Shown: one piece after another, positions 38,001 through 44,672 of the stretch
Numbering within the stretch: the first letter of the stretch is position 1
How the letters are laid out: every line of letters starts with the position of its first letter
DNA from: Nocardia vulneris
Lineage (GTDB): Bacteria > Actinomycetota > Actinomycetes > Mycobacteriales > Mycobacteriaceae
Reading direction: 5' to 3'
Length of the DNA stretch: 64,000 nt
Assembly: GCF_001613425.1 (NCBI RefSeq)
Contig: NZ_BDCI01000002.1
Location: 558,001 to 622,000 of the forward strand
Translations under genes and position numbers: made by a program
Notes under the pieces: generated by a model
What the model was told of the DNA's origin: nothing
The model's database searches: none
What the model saw: the letters and a program-made list of their open reading frames with translations, nothing else

Positions 38001-38009
38001 AAAGGTTGA
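32082..38009 (+). CDS. pksE: iterative enediyne polyketide synthase PKSE
   Basis: This 1975-residue megasynthase makes the linear polyene that becomes the enediyne core. Domain order follows the motifs: KS at about 1-470 with Cys211 (DGACSSSL), His344 (EGHGTGT) and His384 (NIGHTKA); AT at about 610-900 with Ser668 in GHSLGE; ACP at about 960-1040 with its phosphopantetheine Ser at 988 (DDLHLSS); KR at about 1220-1420 with TGGVRG at 1227 and an S/Y/N set in GSIIGRAGLRGEAHYAIAND; DH at about 1490-1780 with His1500; and a C-terminal phosphopantetheinyl transferase with Asp1869 in CDIEPV and WSAREAVTKLG. The set and order are diagnostic of PKSE enzymes and all catalytic residues are present. It sits in the cassette unbL-unbV-unbU-pksE-tebC. 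A nine- versus ten-membered core cannot be read from the motifs alone. Confidence 0.97.
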   Translation: MPRLAIVGMACRFPDAATPAQLWDNVLARRRAFRPIPSVRLNAADYYASDPAAADRHYATHSAVIEGWTFDRARHRVAAGTFRATDIVHWLALDTAAAALEDAGFPAGEGLDRKRIGVIIGNTLTGDMTRASTMRLRWPYVRRTLAGALQRKGWPAAEIAVFLDEYEADYKAPFPAITEDSLAGGLANTIAGRICNHFDFGGGGFTIDGACSSSLLSIAQAGDALSAGHIDAAVVGGVDLSIDPFELVGFAKTGALSRSEMRVYDERSNGFWPGEGCGILVLLREQDAIARGARSYATIAGWGISSDGRGGITRPERNGHLRAIERAYRMAGFGIHTVDYLEGHGTGTAVGDRTELEVFNTAVAARDAGRPPVAIGSIKANIGHTKAAAGVAALIKAALAVHHGTIPPITGTDRAHPVLAGAENRLRLPDRALEWPGAPQLSAAALPSDPGTVPPRRAGISSLGFGGSNAHVVLESRMPPRALSRTAGTRLARSAQDAELFIVSAATPLELADKLRAAAALAARCSFAELGDLAAELTRVDSRLPSKAAVVAADQKQAADRLTELADALAAGERHRFAPGTGQFLGADLGSAPRIGLMFPGQGAPGHGDGGRPARRFAGIADLYRQVGVHAEGEATEDAQPRIVTASLAGLRMLDAAGVHVVGCVGHSLGELTGLYWAGVFDETELVRVAAFRGRAMQAAAVDEPGTMATIFAAADHVAPLLHDSPVVIAGYNSPKHTVVAGPAHAVDAVLVSARAAGLRGHALRVSHAFHSPLVAPAAHAFRRYLDELDLGEIKRSGLFSTVTAGPLEAGCAVADLLERQVHAPVRFADALSQLAQTCDLLVEVGPGATLSALAAEVCPGVPTLAMETDGNSVAGILRTLAACYVLGARPDLDGFAAERFTRSLPLDKQFVFLESPCEQAPNDSFLAQARSAAHAEVAPAVAEQADAVAVDDTSTLQTLRRLIAERVELPVEGITPETHPLDDLHLSSITITQLVADALQLLGTEIPEPTTNVATATIAELAEAIDEIVHAARDDAPPKPADDLTGVDIWVRPFTIDLVTTSAPAAVRGDEPGQWRVFAPPDDELTAALRHRLDTAHLGDGVLLRLGAATAESTEIAIDRMLCAARAAIDTGSRLVVVVDDGRDAAALAKTVHLEAPAVRTTVVHPAAELTPADSARLICADIAATSTFREVHYDRAGIRTEPVLRELPMVGARLPLGASDVVAVTGGVRGIAIECAVALARQTGCVLAVIARTPADDPDIAANMVRLRESGLTAHYYTADVTDRNQVADATATIRRELGAITGILHGAGINVPAAIGSLTEDHMARTIAPKVDGLRNLLESLHPAELRLVVGFGSIIGRAGLRGEAHYAIANDWLRSAIDTLAGELPECRCVTIEWSVWAGTGMGERLGVLDSLVREGIEPIPTDVGVELMLDLLRTPACPSSVVVIGRTGGLPTIRFDEIELPLLRFLERPRLHVPRIELLADADISTATDPYLADHQFSRDALFPAVLGMEAMAQAATALFGEQHPVQLHDLEFLRPIVAAPDRVTTIRVAALRSGDTVRVAIRSNTTAFQLDHFRGVCRQARQRNDIAAGATPSMPAAATEPLQRLVEFAHTARTATAGLGMAVDTDFYDRIMFHGPMFRSIEDYHHLSARQCVARIRVRDERWFSPMLPGALVLDDPAARDAFMHAIQVCVPDSTLLPSKVARVLSLPVAPDVRTVVLAARERSHEQSTYIYDVVVHDENGAVVAIWEALELTAVAPISSPSGWTPELLGPHLQRRLETLLPRPVQLAIVRDQPRPVTDDDTDPRVPGRRAATRRALAAALGRAAVLRHRPDGRPEIPDGYASFSHGAGLTVAVVAACPVGCDIEPVQARTPAQWTGLLGNSGVSLAQLCARATGQSFDTAATRVWSAREAVTKLGVTVSRARLTLDNRSAADGWLALRHGTDVIWSFSTTLALPAFQQSMVFSVTEKG

Positions 38010-38012
38010 TAC

Positions 38013-38492
38013 GTGCGCGCTTACGAGATCTCCCATATCGTCGGCTTCGAGGAGACCAACCTCGTCGGCAACGTCTATTTCGTGCACTATTTCCGCTGGC
38101 AAGGCCGCTGCCGGGAAATGTTCCTGATGGAGCACGCCCCGGACGTGCTCGACGAGATAAACCGGGACCTGAAGCTTTTCACGATCAGGTGCGAATGCGA
38201 ATACTTCGCCGAACTGACCGCGTTCCAACACCTCACCATTCGGATGACCCTGGTCGACCTCACCCAGACGCAGATCGAATTCGAGTTCGCCTACCTCGAC
38301 ATCGACGACCAGAGCGCGGTCGAGCACCTGGTGGCCCGCGGACGGCAACGGGTTGCGTGCATGCGCGACAACGGAACTCGGGTCGAGCCGACCCGGGTGC
38401 CGGAAAGCCTGCGGCGCGCGCTCGAGCCCTACGCCGCATCCGACCACCTGAGAAGCGGCGTGCGCGTCCCGGCCGGTCGTCGCGCCGACTGA
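38013..38492 (+). CDS. tebC: enediyne thioesterase TEBC (E10, hotdog fold)
   Basis: The 159-residue protein is a 4-hydroxybenzoyl-CoA-type hotdog thioesterase like CalE7 and DynE7, which release the polyene from PKSE. It contains the family signature NLVGNVYFVHYFRWQGRCRE near residue 20, covering the Asn, Tyr and Arg that act in catalysis, and an LFTIRCECEYFAEL segment. GTG at 38013 lies three bases after the PKS stop, so the two are cotranscribed. The gene ends the cassette, which meets the minus-strand HxlR-type gene 32 bases later. Confidence 0.95.
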   Translation: MRAYEISHIVGFEETNLVGNVYFVHYFRWQGRCREMFLMEHAPDVLDEINRDLKLFTIRCECEYFAELTAFQHLTIRMTLVDLTQTQIEFEFAYLDIDDQSAVEHLVARGRQRVACMRDNGTRVEPTRVPESLRRALEPYAASDHLRSGVRVPAGRRAD

Positions 38493-38524
38493 ATCATGGT
38501 CGGTCAGTCGCGCGCGGAACGCGG

Positions 38525-39223
38525 TCAGGACACGTCGGCGTGGGCCTCGGCCGGCTGCGCCTTCGAGGTGAGCTCGAGGTCGAGCAGGCGCAGGCAGCGC
38601 GTCAACGAGGTGGTATCGCCGCTGACCGTCAGATTGCCGGACAGCATCGCGTCGAGAATACCGATCTGCTCGGTGCCGATGCGGATGAACGTCTCCGGGT
38701 CGGCGGTGACGACGAGCGCCGGTTCGTCCGGTGGGGTTCCGTCGACGACGCGCGCCGTGTGCTCCTCGCACCGCACGTGGAACACCTCGTCGCCGATCCG
38801 GAACTCGTACGCCTCGTCGACCTCGGGCGGCGGCCCGACCGAGATCATCGCTTCCAAGGCCAAGCGTCCCCACTCGGAGCGGACCAGCCCGTCCTGCTCG
38901 TAGGAGGAGATGTGGGTGAGACCCCACGACGCCAACCCGATGATCACCGGCCGGAGCGCTTCGCCACTGGCCGTCAGCCGATACTGGACGCCGCGGCCGT
39001 CGCCGGAGACCGGCTCGCGCTGGATCACCCCGTGTTCGGTGAGCATTTGCAACCGCGCGGCCAGCAGGTTCGGCCCGATGCCGACCAGCGTCTCTTCGAG
39101 CAACTGGTTGTACCGCTTCGGACCTGTCGTGAGATCGCGAATTATCAGCAGGGTCCAGCGCTCGCCGACCAAGTCGAGCGCGGCCGCTACTGCGCACATC
39201 TGCGCGTAGCGCTTCGTTCCCAT
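38525..39223 (-). CDS. HxlR-family regulator with a C-terminal SCP2-like domain
   Basis: This 232-residue protein starts with a HxlR winged helix (CAVAAALDLVGERWTLLIIRD, then GPKRYNQLLEE and RLQMLTEHGVI). The last 110 residues resemble an SCP2 sterol-carrier fold (FHVRCEEHTARVVDG, LVVTADPETFIRI), which could bind a hydrophobic ligand. The HTH-SCP2 fusion is known in actinobacteria, so a pathway product or intermediate could be the effector. The region before it has an imperfect dyad at 39257-39277, TAGT and ACTA around GACATAGAT, which may be its own operator. Its target genes are not known. Confidence 0.82.
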   Translation of the reverse strand: MGTKRYAQMCAVAAALDLVGERWTLLIIRDLTTGPKRYNQLLEETLVGIGPNLLAARLQMLTEHGVIQREPVSGDGRGVQYRLTASGEALRPVIIGLASWGLTHISSYEQDGLVRSEWGRLALEAMISVGPPPEVDEAYEFRIGDEVFHVRCEEHTARVVDGTPPDEPALVVTADPETFIRIGTEQIGILDAMLSGNLTVSGDTTSLTRCLRLLDLELTSKAQPAEAHADVS

Positions 39224-39622
39224 GTGGGCACCTCGGGTGTCGGGTCACTACAACTTACTAGTGACATAGATACTACGTTAAGTGTTTCCCTTCGGTAGCT
39301 GCGGCCGACCCGCCGACCGCCAGTACCTTCCGAGCTAACGGGGTGGCAACGGCGGTGCCGGACCGGTCCGCAGGCTGTGCCACGAGAACTGATCCATCCG
39401 GAAATAACACTTCGACGCGGGGGCCGAAGCGCGAGCGGCCGGCCCGGACCGCGTCCGCACCGGCCCCGGGCCGCAGTCCTCGACCGACTGTCGGACGCGC
39501 GCCCGACAGCCCGCAGCACATCTCCCCGATAAAAATATCTTAATATATAGTTATCTATGCTAAGCCTACGCCTCGGCGCAGGCTGTGACCGATCGAGCCG
39601 AGATCGCCGTCGAACCGAGACC
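39224..39622. other. intergenic region with a possible small gene and AT-rich promoter
   Basis: The 399-base gap has two AT-rich patches, at 39246-39280 next to the HxlR-type gene and at 39528-39558. Between them a minus-strand frame from ATG at 39521 to 39273 would encode 82 residues. Its middle (FGPRVEVLFPDGSVLVAQ) recalls the C-terminus of phosphatidylserine decarboxylases, so it may be a remnant or a real short gene. GGGGAG abuts the ATG. I do not call it a gene with confidence. Confidence 0.3.
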
Positions 39623-40537
39623 TCACGTCGTGACAGCCGCGCTCAGCAGCCCTTTCGCCGCCGCGAGGTGCGCGGGCGAAGTGCCACAGCAGCCGCCGAC
39701 GATGTCCAGGCCGTAGTCGGTGCGCCACCGCGCGATCAGTTCCGCGTACTCCTCGGGAGACAACGCCGCGGGCACGGCGCGATCGACATGTTCGTAGGGC
39801 GGCAGGCCGGTCCGGTCCTCGATATTCGGATAGGCCCCGATCAGCCCCGCCCGCCCGCGGCACAGCACCCGCAGCGCGACCTCCGTGCCGTGCGGTGAGG
39901 TGCAGTTGATGAGCACGGCCTCGGCGCCGTCGCGCTGCACCGCGTGTACCGCACCGGTCAACGGCTCCCCGGACAGCAGCGTCGCATCGTCCGCGCAGAC
40001 GAACGACACCCAGGCCCGCCCGCCCGCGGCGAGCACCTGCGCCAGCGCGATCCGGGCCTCGCGGATGGTGTTCATCGTCTCGATCAGGAACAGGTCCACA
40101 CCGGCCCGCGACAGCTCGCGCACCAGCCAGCCGTGCTCGGCGCGCAACTCCTCGTCGGAGGGCACCAGGTCAGGTCGATAGCAGTCTTCGACCGGGCCGA
40201 TCGAGCCCGCGATGCGCGCCTCGGGCACGCGGGCATGTTTGCGGGCGGCCCCGGCCACCCCCACGGCCGCATGCACCATCCAGGCCCGGCCCGCGTCGTC
40301 GAGCTTGGTCCGGCTCAGCGCGCGCAGGTTCGCCCGGAAGGTGTTCGCGGTGATCACCTGGGCGCCGGCGGCGAGATACGCCTCGTGCACCGATTGCAGC
40401 ACGCTCCGGTTCGCGTCCGTGAGCATGGCCCGCGCCGTCCACCACGGCGGGCGCACCGACAATCCGGCGCGTTGCAACTCGGTCGCGCTGCCGCCGTCGA
40501 GCAGCACGACCCCTTGGCCAGCATAGGAATTCGTCAT
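39623..40537 (-). CDS. homocysteine S-methyltransferase (MmuM-like)
   Basis: The 304-residue protein has the family's barrel start LLDGGSATELQRAGLSVRPP and the zinc-binding cysteines in LINCTSP and GGCCGTSPAHL. Such enzymes move a methyl group from S-methylmethionine or SAM to homocysteine, giving methionine; relatives methylate other thiols. It is the last gene of the sulfur operon and its ATG overlaps the previous stop by one base (TGATGA). In an enediyne cluster it could supply or recycle methyl groups, or methylate a pathway thiol. The latter is an inference. Confidence 0.9.
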   Translation of the reverse strand: MTNSYAGQGVVLLDGGSATELQRAGLSVRPPWWTARAMLTDANRSVLQSVHEAYLAAGAQVITANTFRANLRALSRTKLDDAGRAWMVHAAVGVAGAARKHARVPEARIAGSIGPVEDCYRPDLVPSDEELRAEHGWLVRELSRAGVDLFLIETMNTIREARIALAQVLAAGGRAWVSFVCADDATLLSGEPLTGAVHAVQRDGAEAVLINCTSPHGTEVALRVLCRGRAGLIGAYPNIEDRTGLPPYEHVDRAVPAALSPEEYAELIARWRTDYGLDIVGGCCGTSPAHLAAAKGLLSAAVTT

Positions 40538-41664
40538 CAGTCACCCTCCAGCGCAGTCGTCAGATCCTCGACCAGATCGGCCGGATCCTCGATCCCGATC
40601 GAAAGCCGAATCAGGTCGTCGGTGATGCCGGCGGCGTTCCTGATCGCGCGCGGTATCGGCCGGTGCGTCATCAATGCCGGGCACTCGATCAGCGAGCGCA
40701 CCCCGCCGAGACTCACCGCGCAGGCGAACAGCTGCGTGCGCGCCATCAGTTTCTCGGGATCGCCGCGGTAGCGGAAGCTCACGATCGAACCCGGTCCCGA
40801 CATCTGCCGAGCGGCCAGCCGATACCCGGGATGCGACGGGAGGCCGGGATAGCACACGCCGACGACGGCGGGATGTCCGCACAGCTCCTCGGCGATCGAC
40901 CGCGCGGTGGCGGTCTGGCGATTCACCCGCAGGGACAGCGTTTTCACGCCGCGATGCACCAGATAGCAGTCCAGGCCGCCGGATACGGCACCGGTCACGG
41001 TCCGATGCTCGACGAATCGGGCATGCAGCGCTTCGTCGCCGCACACCAGCGCACCACCGAGCACATCGGCATGCCCTGCAATGAATTTTGTTGTGCTGTA
41101 AAGGCTTACATCAGCGCCCAGCTCCAATGGCCGCTGCAGGGCCGGGCTCGCGAACGTGTTGTCGACGACCACCACCGCACCCCGCGCACGGGCCCGCCGG
41201 CTGACCTCGGCCACATCCGTGATCTTCAGCAAGGGGTTGCTCGGTGTCTCCACCCACACCATCGCGGTGTCGGTCGCCAGCGCACGCCGCACCTCGGCCG
41301 GATCGGTCAAGTCCGCATAGTCCACCTGGATGCCGAAGCGCCCGAGGGTCGAGAACAACGCGTAGGTGCCGCCGTACACATCGTCGGACGACACCAGACG
41401 CTGCCCGGGCGACAGCACGGACAACGCCGTGGTCGCGGCCGCCTGCCCCGAGGAGAAGGACGCGCAGTACCGCGCGTCCTCCAGTGCGGCCAGACATTCC
41501 TCCAAGGCTTCCCTGGTCGGGTTCTCGCCACGAGAATAGAAGAGCCGCAACGGTTCCTGCGCGAAGCGATCGTAGGTGGTGGCGACATGGATCGGCGCCA
41601 CGATGTCACCGGTGCCGGGCGCGGGTCGCTGCCCGCTGTGCACGAGCCGGGTATCGAAGCGCAT
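40537..41664 (-). CDS. cystathionine gamma-synthase/lyase-like PLP enzyme
   Basis: The 375-residue protein is a Cys/Met-metabolism PLP enzyme. It shows the YSRGENPTREALEECLAALE region, the glycine-rich SGQAAATTALS and the PLP lysine in STTKFIAGH, and the conserved C-terminal SLGGVRSL. This superfamily forms or breaks C-S bonds next to an amino acid (cystathionine synthase, cystathionine lyase, methionine gamma-lyase). The cluster context recalls CalE6 of calicheamicin, a methionine gamma-lyase type enzyme. ATG at 41664 is five bases after the methyltransferase stop. Exact reaction and substrate are not readable; sulfur delivery is the likely role. Confidence 0.9.
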   Translation of the reverse strand: MRFDTRLVHSGQRPAPGTGDIVAPIHVATTYDRFAQEPLRLFYSRGENPTREALEECLAALEDARYCASFSSGQAAATTALSVLSPGQRLVSSDDVYGGTYALFSTLGRFGIQVDYADLTDPAEVRRALATDTAMVWVETPSNPLLKITDVAEVSRRARARGAVVVVDNTFASPALQRPLELGADVSLYSTTKFIAGHADVLGGALVCGDEALHARFVEHRTVTGAVSGGLDCYLVHRGVKTLSLRVNRQTATARSIAEELCGHPAVVGVCYPGLPSHPGYRLAARQMSGPGSIVSFRYRGDPEKLMARTQLFACAVSLGGVRSLIECPALMTHRPIPRAIRNAAGITDDLIRLSIGIEDPADLVEDLTTALEGD

Positions 41665-41669
41665 GGCGA

Positions 41670-42542
41670 TCAGCCGATCGGCGCGACGGCCCGCACCAGC
41701 AGGGCCTTGCTCGGCAGGGCGATCTCGCCCGCGGACGTGCGATACGGCTCGACGGCCTCGCCCACCGCGGTCCAGGTTTCCGGATCGTCGGCACTGCCGA
41801 ACTTCTCCCGCAGCATGGTCTTCAGGCCGGGCGGACTGACCACCTTGCTGAATTCGATGTAGTGCTGCGGGGATTCGAGCACGAACGGAACGCGGAACGG
41901 GGTCACCTCGACGTCGGTGAAACCGGCCTTCGTCACCTCGGCGGCGAGCGCCTGCGGGTCGCCCATGCTGAACGGCCCCGGCGTGCCCGGTGGCGCGGGT
42001 GGCAGCTCGAGCCGTCTGCTGAGGACTTGAAAGGCCAGCGACATCATGGGCACTTCCGACCCCGGAACCGCCCACACGGCGGCGGCGAACAGCCCGCCGG
42101 GCACCAGCACCCGCGCCAAGGCCCGGAACGTCTCGACGTGATCGACCGCGAACATCAGGCCCCATCGACTGAGCACGACGTCGAAGGACGCCGCGGGAAA
42201 TTCCAGCGATTCGACGTCACCGACCGCGAATTCGACATTGTCCAGACCGCGCGCCCGCTGCCGAGCCCGGCTGATCATCTCCGGGGCGAGGTCGATCCCG
42301 ACGACCGCGCCGGTCGAGCCGACGACCGCCGCGGCCGACAGCGCCGGTTCTCCGGTGCCGGTGCCGACGTCGAGCACCCGCTGACCCGGCCGCACGCCGG
42401 CGAGTTCGAGCAGTCGCGCGGTCACCGGCGCGCCGCCCCGCTCGAAGTCGGCCGCACACGACATCCAGCCGTCGCTGATCGCGTTCCAGTTGGCTCGTTG
42501 CGTCCGTTTGAAACTCACCGGATCGAAATCGGCAGTGGTCAT
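41670..42542 (-). CDS. class I SAM-dependent methyltransferase
   Basis: The 290-residue protein has SAM motif I as VLDVGTGTGEPALSAA, an acidic motif II in VGIDLAPEM, and the motif III/IV sequence FDVVLSRWGLMF, typical of UbiE/ubiquinone-type methyltransferases. The substrate is not apparent. It lies inside the sulfur operon between the desulfurase and the cystathionine enzyme, so it may methylate a thiol or persulfide to give the S-methyl end of a trisulfide, or an oxygen or carbon of the core. That is inference. Confidence 0.88.
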   Translation of the reverse strand: MTTADFDPVSFKRTQRANWNAISDGWMSCAADFERGGAPVTARLLELAGVRPGQRVLDVGTGTGEPALSAAAVVGSTGAVVGIDLAPEMISRARQRARGLDNVEFAVGDVESLEFPAASFDVVLSRWGLMFAVDHVETFRALARVLVPGGLFAAAVWAVPGSEVPMMSLAFQVLSRRLELPPAPPGTPGPFSMGDPQALAAEVTKAGFTDVEVTPFRVPFVLESPQHYIEFSKVVSPPGLKTMLREKFGSADDPETWTAVGEAVEPYRTSAGEIALPSKALLVRAVAPIG

Positions 42543-42555
42543 GACACCTGTCCCG

Positions 42556-43875
42556 TCAGTTCTGGTGCGGGGTGGACGGATCGATCGCCAGGAACCGTTC
42601 GGTGGGATGCTCTTCGGTCCAGAAACCGGGCCGCACGGTCGTCAGTGCGCGCCGCACCAGATCTATTTCGGCTTCGGTGTTGTAGACCGCGAACGACAGG
42701 CGAACCGTGCCGACTTCGCCGAAGCTGTCGAGGAATACGTTGGCGCAGTGCACGCCGCTGCGCACCGCCACGCCATGCGCATCCAGGTGGCCGCCGACAT
42801 CGTAAGGGTGGATGCCGTCGACGACGAACGACACGATCCCGCTCGGCCGGGCTGCCGGGTCGCCCAGAATACGCACGCGCGCAACACTTTCCAGCGCATC
42901 GACGGCGGTGCGCACCAGCAGGTCGTCGTGGCGCTGAACGTCGTCCCAGCCCAAGCGCTCGACGTAGGCGAACGCCGCGGCCAGTCCGATCGCGCCCGCG
43001 ATGTGCGGCGTGCCCGCTTCGAGCCGGGCCGGCACCGGAACATAGGCGACCGGCTCGTCGAAGGTCACGCCCTTCACGGTGCCACCGCCCACCTGATACG
43101 GCGCCAGTCGCGACAACAGCTCGCGCTTGCCGTACAGCACACCGATACCCATCGGACCGTAGATCTTGTGCCCGGAGAAGCAATAGAAATCGGCGCCGAG
43201 GGCGCGCACGTCCACCGGCCGGTGCGGCACCTCCTGGGCACCGTCGACGAGCACCGGAATGCCGTGCCGATGCGCCGCGCCGATCATGTCCCGGACCGGG
43301 TTGACCGTGCCGAGCACATTGGACACCTGCGCGACCGCGGCCAACTTGACCCGAGGCCCGAGCGCTGCGGCGAACCGGTCGAGCGCCACCCGCCCCCCGG
43401 CGCCGACCGGAACGACCACCAGCTCGGCGCCGGTCGTCTCGCACAGCCTGCGCCACGGCAACATGTTGGAGTTGTGTTCCATTCCGGTGACGACGATTTG
43501 GTCGCCGGCGGTCACGGTGGACCGGCCGAAGGTATCGGCCAGCAGGTTGACGGCCGCGGTCGTGCCGGGGGTGAAAACTACTTCGTCGGCGTGCTCGGCG
43601 TTGATCGCCTGCCGAATGGTCTCGCGTGCCGCTTCATAGGCATCGGTGGCCGCCATGCTGAGCTGGTAGTAGCCCCTGCCGATATTGCTGTTGACACCGG
43701 AGTAATAGTCCACGAGCGCGTCGAGCACGGCGCGCGGTTTCTGCGTCGTCGCCGCATTGTCCAGGTACACCAACGGATTCGGGCCGAAACGCCGCTCCAG
43801 GATGGGAAAGTCGCGCCGGACGGACTCCCCCAGAGTCGAAGAGCTGATCTTCCCATTACTCACCAGATCAGTCAT
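42556..43875 (-). CDS. SufS-like cysteine desulfurase
   Basis: This 439-residue PLP enzyme matches the SufS/CsdA group II desulfurases: YLDNAATTQKP, TPGTTAAVNLLA, ALVD-type PLP His/Asp region (VDGAQEVPHRPVDV), the PLP lysine in FSGHKIYGP, and the active-site Cys in RSGVHCANVF. It would take sulfur from cysteine and hold it as a persulfide, ready for transfer. No scaffold genes of the Suf system are next to it, which argues for a role in the cluster. The start is ATG at 43875; there is no Shine-Dalgarno site and a promoter-like box lies immediately upstream, so the mRNA may be leaderless. Confidence 0.92.
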   Translation of the reverse strand: MTDLVSNGKISSSTLGESVRRDFPILERRFGPNPLVYLDNAATTQKPRAVLDALVDYYSGVNSNIGRGYYQLSMAATDAYEAARETIRQAINAEHADEVVFTPGTTAAVNLLADTFGRSTVTAGDQIVVTGMEHNSNMLPWRRLCETTGAELVVVPVGAGGRVALDRFAAALGPRVKLAAVAQVSNVLGTVNPVRDMIGAAHRHGIPVLVDGAQEVPHRPVDVRALGADFYCFSGHKIYGPMGIGVLYGKRELLSRLAPYQVGGGTVKGVTFDEPVAYVPVPARLEAGTPHIAGAIGLAAAFAYVERLGWDDVQRHDDLLVRTAVDALESVARVRILGDPAARPSGIVSFVVDGIHPYDVGGHLDAHGVAVRSGVHCANVFLDSFGEVGTVRLSFAVYNTEAEIDLVRRALTTVRPGFWTEEHPTERFLAIDPSTPHQN

Positions 43876-43899
43876 TAGATAACCATATCTAAATGAAGT
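43875..43899 (-). promoter_or_regulatory. cluster promoter box and palindrome at the desulfurase start
   Basis: TTAGATA and TATCTAA (43875-43892) form a perfect 7-base-arm palindrome around ACCA that covers the desulfurase start. The cluster box on the minus strand, ACTTCATTTAGATATGG (43883-43899), matches the 63820-63836 site in 13 of 17 positions. A -10-like TATGGT lies just ahead of the ATG, so transcription might start at the ATG itself. The upstream AAGTAACTTC (43895-43904) is identical to bases 54054-54063. Confidence 0.55.
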
Positions 43900-43907
43900 T
43901 ACTTTGC

Positions 43908-44606
43908 CTAGAGCTGGAACAGTTTCCGGAACTCGGTCAGATAGCGGCGCGGGAACTGGAACACCTTCTGCGGCGGGTACCGGCGCTCGTCCGCGTAGGG
44001 ACCGAAGAAGTACCAGCAGATCTGGGCGACCTGCTCGGTGAACAACACCGGATGCACACTCGGGGGGTACATCCCCATATGACAGAAGGCCGCCCCGAAC
44101 TCACCGCGCGCCGAGAACCCGTGCCCGGACAGCACATGCCCGAAGACGTCGTGCACGACCCGGAACACGTCGTTGTGGCAGAGCTCCACGCCCTCGACCA
44201 CGATGCCGGAAGGTTCCAGCAGTGGGTGGAACTCCTCGTCCGGACCGGACCCGTGCCCGGCACTCGTCAGATAAACGTACAGCTCACCGCGCGTGCGCAC
44301 GGACGCCCGCAGCTCGGCCGAACTCCGGTAGGGCTGCCCGGGCGCCAGCCAGGGCCGCACCGCGACGCCCGCATCGACGACCACCGCGTACTGCTGCAGG
44401 TTCTCCCGCTTGAACCGGTCGTAGCGCCGGGCCAGCGGCGGGTCGTAGGCCAGCCGCGGCGCCTGATCGAAATACGCGGCCACCCGGCGGCAGTAGTCCT
44501 CGTCCCAGTCGAGCGTGCACGCCGCCGAGGCAGCGAGCGCGCACCCGTCAGCGGGCAGGTGATGATCGACGTACGCCTGCGCAAGATCGGCCAGTTCCGC
44601 TGCCAT
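43908..44606 (-). CDS. putative non-heme iron oxygenase with an HDxxGH motif
   Basis: This 232-residue protein has VVHDVFGHVLSGHGF near residue 155 and an EQVAQICWYFFGPY stretch about 40 residues on. The pattern His-Asp-x-x-Gly-His followed by Glu resembles the iron-binding core of biopterin-type aromatic amino acid hydroxylases, but the protein is shorter and I cannot assign it firmly. It could be a hydroxylase or an unrelated metalloenzyme. ATG at 44606 was chosen with AGGGG eight bases upstream; a GTG at 44615 and an ATG at 44612 precede it. It heads the sulfur operon, 32 bases before the desulfurase. Confidence 0.5.
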   Translation of the reverse strand: MAAELADLAQAYVDHHLPADGCALAASAACTLDWDEDYCRRVAAYFDQAPRLAYDPPLARRYDRFKRENLQQYAVVVDAGVAVRPWLAPGQPYRSSAELRASVRTRGELYVYLTSAGHGSGPDEEFHPLLEPSGIVVEGVELCHNDVFRVVHDVFGHVLSGHGFSARGEFGAAFCHMGMYPPSVHPVLFTEQVAQICWYFFGPYADERRYPPQKVFQFPRRYLTEFRKLFQL

Positions 44607-44625
44607 CAACATCACCCCTGATTCA

Positions 44626-44642
44626 CAATATATTCTTGAAGT
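44626..44642 (-). promoter_or_regulatory. cluster promoter box of the sulfur operon
   Basis: On the minus strand ACTTCAAGAATATATTG matches the 63820-63836 site in 12 of 17 positions. It contains a -10-like TATATT, about 22 bases before the ATG of the first operon gene. The gap is shared with the plus-strand beta-propeller gene at 44673, so the site may serve both. Confidence 0.5.
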
Positions 44643-44672
44643 GAGATCGACGCCAGGTCAGGAGAGACCGAG

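Noticed and set aside
39187..39519. 110-codon minus-strand frame before the HxlR-type gene
   Set aside because: It overlaps the HxlR-type start and its promoter dyad, and has a random-looking Arg-rich composition.
42556..43875. Housekeeping SufS of the iron-sulfur assembly system
   Set aside because: No sufB, sufC, sufD or sufU gene is adjacent, and the gene is embedded in a cluster operon with its own cluster box.
43908..44606. Firm call as phenylalanine or tyrosine hydroxylase
   Set aside because: Only the HDxxGH and a later Glu agree; the length and the rest of the sequence do not support a specific enzyme name.
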